From Paenibacillus sp. FSL R10-2782 (GTDB lineage Bacteria; Bacillota; Bacilli; Paenibacillales; Paenibacillaceae): 64,000 nt of DNA. Both the position numbers and the translations under genes were made by a program. Below, piece by piece: positions 62,412 to 64,000 of the stretch. The DNA lies in NCBI RefSeq assembly GCF_038592985.1, contig NZ_CP151951.1:363001-427000 (forward strand), given 5' to 3'. How positions within the stretch are numbered: the stretch's first letter is position 1; each line of letters starts with the position of its first letter. The notes beneath the pieces are model-generated. The model ran no database searches. It had not been told where the DNA came from and saw only the letters and a program-made list of their open reading frames with translations.

Positions 62412-62510
62412 ATATTTTGTGAAAAATCTGAATAAATAGTAGACAATGGCCGATATAATAATAGAAATAACTTTTTTTAGGACATAAATATATGAATTGG
62501 AGGTTTCGGG

Positions 62511-63296
62511 ATGAATGTATCCATTGCGTCATCTCATCGAGGGTCGTCTTTTACGGCAAATCACAATCGTTCGGGATCCGCTCAGAATGATCGAACAGAA
62601 AGGAATAGTATAGCAAGGCCGCAGAACAAGGTGCTTGAACGACTGATGGAGCAAAAACAAAATCTGATTGATAGGCGTTCTGATTACTTGAGTAATGCGG
62701 TCAAGCGAGGAGCCAGTCCAGATAATATAAAAGCTGACCTTGAGGAAATGGATAAGCAGATTCAACAAATGGATGAGGCTATTCAGAAACAGACGCTTGA
62801 AGAACAACGCAAGGCTTTAGGTACAGATGAGGAGAGCAAAAAAGAGATTGAAAAGGGATTGGCAGAGAAAACAGAGCAATATAATCCCAAGACAGCTGAA
62901 GAGCAAAAACAGAGTTTTTTCACATACACGATGAAGGGTATTGTCTCTGCAAACAATGAGCTGAAGATGGCGAAAGTAACCAAAATGGCTCAAATCACAT
63001 TGCAAAGCGAGGCGAAGGGGTGGGAGAACAGCGACCCTGCAAAATCTGCGGCCTTGCGAGAGAAGGCAGAGGGGCTTAATAGCAAAATCCTGGATATAGC
63101 CGGAGCTGTCAATGAGCATATTACCGAAGCGCTGCAAAGGGAACAACCGATTACCCGTGAAGATAATCAAAGTGATGAGGAAAAACAGCGTGTAGAGGCA
63201 GAGGGAGTGTGGACTGAGCAAGAGCTCCATGCTTACTCGGATTCGGCTAAAGGAAAGACAGAAGCGGTCGGCACGAATGTTAATACTGTAGCTTAA
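62511..63296 (+). CDS. Coiled-coil protein of the RiPP cluster, unknown
   Basis: A 261-residue, highly charged protein with no membrane segment or signal. Residues 40-115 read as coiled coil (NKVLERLMEQKQNLIDRRSDYLSNAVKRG and EEMDKQIQQMDEAIQKQTLEEQRKAL). Further helical segments follow. TTGGAGG stands before ATG 62511. It follows the carrier-like gene by 99 bp and is ended by a perfect hairpin. No family was recognised; it may be a scaffold or an immunity/target-binding partner. Confidence 0.7.
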   Translation: MNVSIASSHRGSSFTANHNRSGSAQNDRTERNSIARPQNKVLERLMEQKQNLIDRRSDYLSNAVKRGASPDNIKADLEEMDKQIQQMDEAIQKQTLEEQRKALGTDEESKKEIEKGLAEKTEQYNPKTAEEQKQSFFTYTMKGIVSANNELKMAKVTKMAQITLQSEAKGWENSDPAKSAALREKAEGLNSKILDIAGAVNEHITEALQREQPITREDNQSDEEKQRVEAEGVWTEQELHAYSDSAKGKTEAVGTNVNTVA

Positions 63297-63392
63297 CACA
63301 TTCCTGTCTTCCCTAATTTCTGCTTGATAGACTAGGAAGGCAAAGTAGCGGCGGTCGTTTCTTGGCACTGTAGTGATTAGTGGCAATCCTCA

Positions 63393-63430
63393 AAATAGTT
63401 TCCGTGGTGATACACGGAAACTATTTTATT
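63393..63430 (+). terminator. Hairpin between the coiled-coil gene and the subtilase gene
   Basis: AAATAGTTTCCGTG (63393-63406) and CACGGAAACTATTT (63413-63426) form a perfect 14-bp stem with a 6-base loop; TATTAT follows. It likely limits read-through into the protease. Confidence 0.75.
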
Positions 63431-63456
63431 ATCGGGGGAAACGGGGAGTGGGAAGA

Positions 63457-64000
63457 GTGAATTCTAAGATTCATGTAGCGATTATTGACGACGGAGTTAC
63501 TGCGGAAGTCTTCAATACAAATATGTTGTATGATATTGAAATGGTCTCTTCATTACCAGTTCATTTTCAAACATCCACAAGTGCTGCCCAAGACAAGCCC
63601 CTGGAAGACGAACGACAGAATATGTACATGATGAACCATGGGACATTATGTGCAGGTATTGTACAAGCCTATTTTCCGAATGCAGTGATAAGTAGTGTTA
63701 AAATATTGAAACAAAGGAAAGGAAATGCTGATCAACTTTGCGCTGCCCTGCGCTGGTGTGTAAAACACGGGGTACAGGTAGCCAATATCAGTCTGGGAAG
63801 TACCGATTTTCGGGATCGTACCTTATTGCGGGAAGTGGTGAATGAAGTTGCGGCCGCAGGGCTTATTATGGTAAGTGCCGCACACAATGGCGGTTTTCTC
63901 ACTTATCCTGCTTCCTTCAGCAATGTGATTGGAGTAGAATGTGACCGAAGCGGGAACCTTGCTGCAGGTCAATACAGGTATAACCTTGAGGCGGCCTTCG
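63457..64000 (+). CDS. Subtilase (S8) family protease of the RiPP cluster, cut by the window end
   Basis: Open for 181 codons to the window end. GTG 63457 follows GGGAGTGGG. Visible are the catalytic Asp in VAIIDDGV and His in NHGTLCAGIV, and the oxyanion-side strand VANISLGS; the catalytic Ser lies beyond the window. There is no signal peptide, so it may act inside the cell, most likely to remove the leader of the precursor or to trim it. It is a usual neighbour of CLI_3235-type clusters. The sequence is also compatible with another intracellular subtilisin role. Confidence 0.85.
   Translation, partial: MNSKIHVAIIDDGVTAEVFNTNMLYDIEMVSSLPVHFQTSTSAAQDKPLEDERQNMYMMNHGTLCAGIVQAYFPNAVISSVKILKQRKGNADQLCAALRWCVKHGVQVANISLGSTDFRDRTLLREVVNEVAAAGLIMVSAAHNGGFLTYPASFSNVIGVECDRSGNLAAGQYRYNLEAAF

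Overview
The window reads as the chromosome of an endospore-forming, plant- and soil-associated Firmicute, most likely a Paenibacillus of the polymyxa group. The grounds are a GerA-type germinant receptor operon, a YdjO-type cold protein beside a Csp, Gram-positive lipoprotein signals, strong AGGAGG ribosome sites, frequent GTG/TTG starts, CcpA-like cre boxes and many sugar uptake systems. No rRNA or tRNA gene was seen. Both window ends cut genes: an oligopeptide ABC ATPase at the left and a subtilase at the right.

Left third (1-24.5 kb). OppF-type ATPase and a hypothetical protein, a GNAT acetyltransferase, pyruvate phosphate dikinase, then a sugar ABC importer (binding lipoprotein, two permeases) facing an AraC regulator and a Gfo/Idh/MocA oxidoreductase. 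Next come an alpha carbonic anhydrase, a divergent HxlR regulator / MFS exporter / aldo-keto reductase unit with a clear palindromic operator, and a sucrose locus (LacI regulator, GH32 hydrolase, PTS EIIBC) with a ladder of GGAACCGGTTCC operators. An accessory patch (18.5-22.3 kb) holds two small exported proteins, a truncated group IIC intron sitting directly behind a terminator, a peptide-pheromone receptor whose 3' end overlaps a 40-residue exported peptide gene, and an IS4 transposase remnant. A two-gene Tm-1-like / PEP-hydrolase-like operon follows.

Middle (24.5-47 kb). An orphan subtype I-C-like CRISPR array of eight repeats has no cas genes in the window and abuts a remnant of a second pheromone-receptor gene. 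Then an AraC regulator, pyruvate kinase, a five-gene germination operon with tandem duplicated GerB permeases, a DUF805 protein, a GH43 arabinanase preceded by a long palindromic element, a Csp/YdjO cold pair, an alpha/beta hydrolase that has lost its nucleophile region by in-frame deletion, and a GntR/ABC/CcdC-like unit. Two secreted proteins at 27.9 and 40.5 kb share a domain.

Right part (46-56.5 kb) is a complete beta-1,2-glucooligosaccharide (sophorooligosaccharide) locus: LacI regulator, GH94-type phosphorylase and GH3 beta-glucosidase on one strand, binding protein and two permeases on the other, with two identical 18-bp operators between them.

The right end (56.6-64 kb) is a ribosomal peptide (RiPP) cluster: a divergent sigma factor, an ABC exporter, a 61-residue precursor with a CxCxCxCxCxCxC core, a radical SAM/SPASM maturase, a maturation protein, an acyl-carrier-like protein lacking the carrier serine, a coiled-coil protein and a subtilase cut by the window end. 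It matches the architecture of CLI_3235-class peptides, whose product and function are, as far as I know, poorly described. This cluster and the pheromone receptor/peptide pair are the best candidates for under-described biology here.
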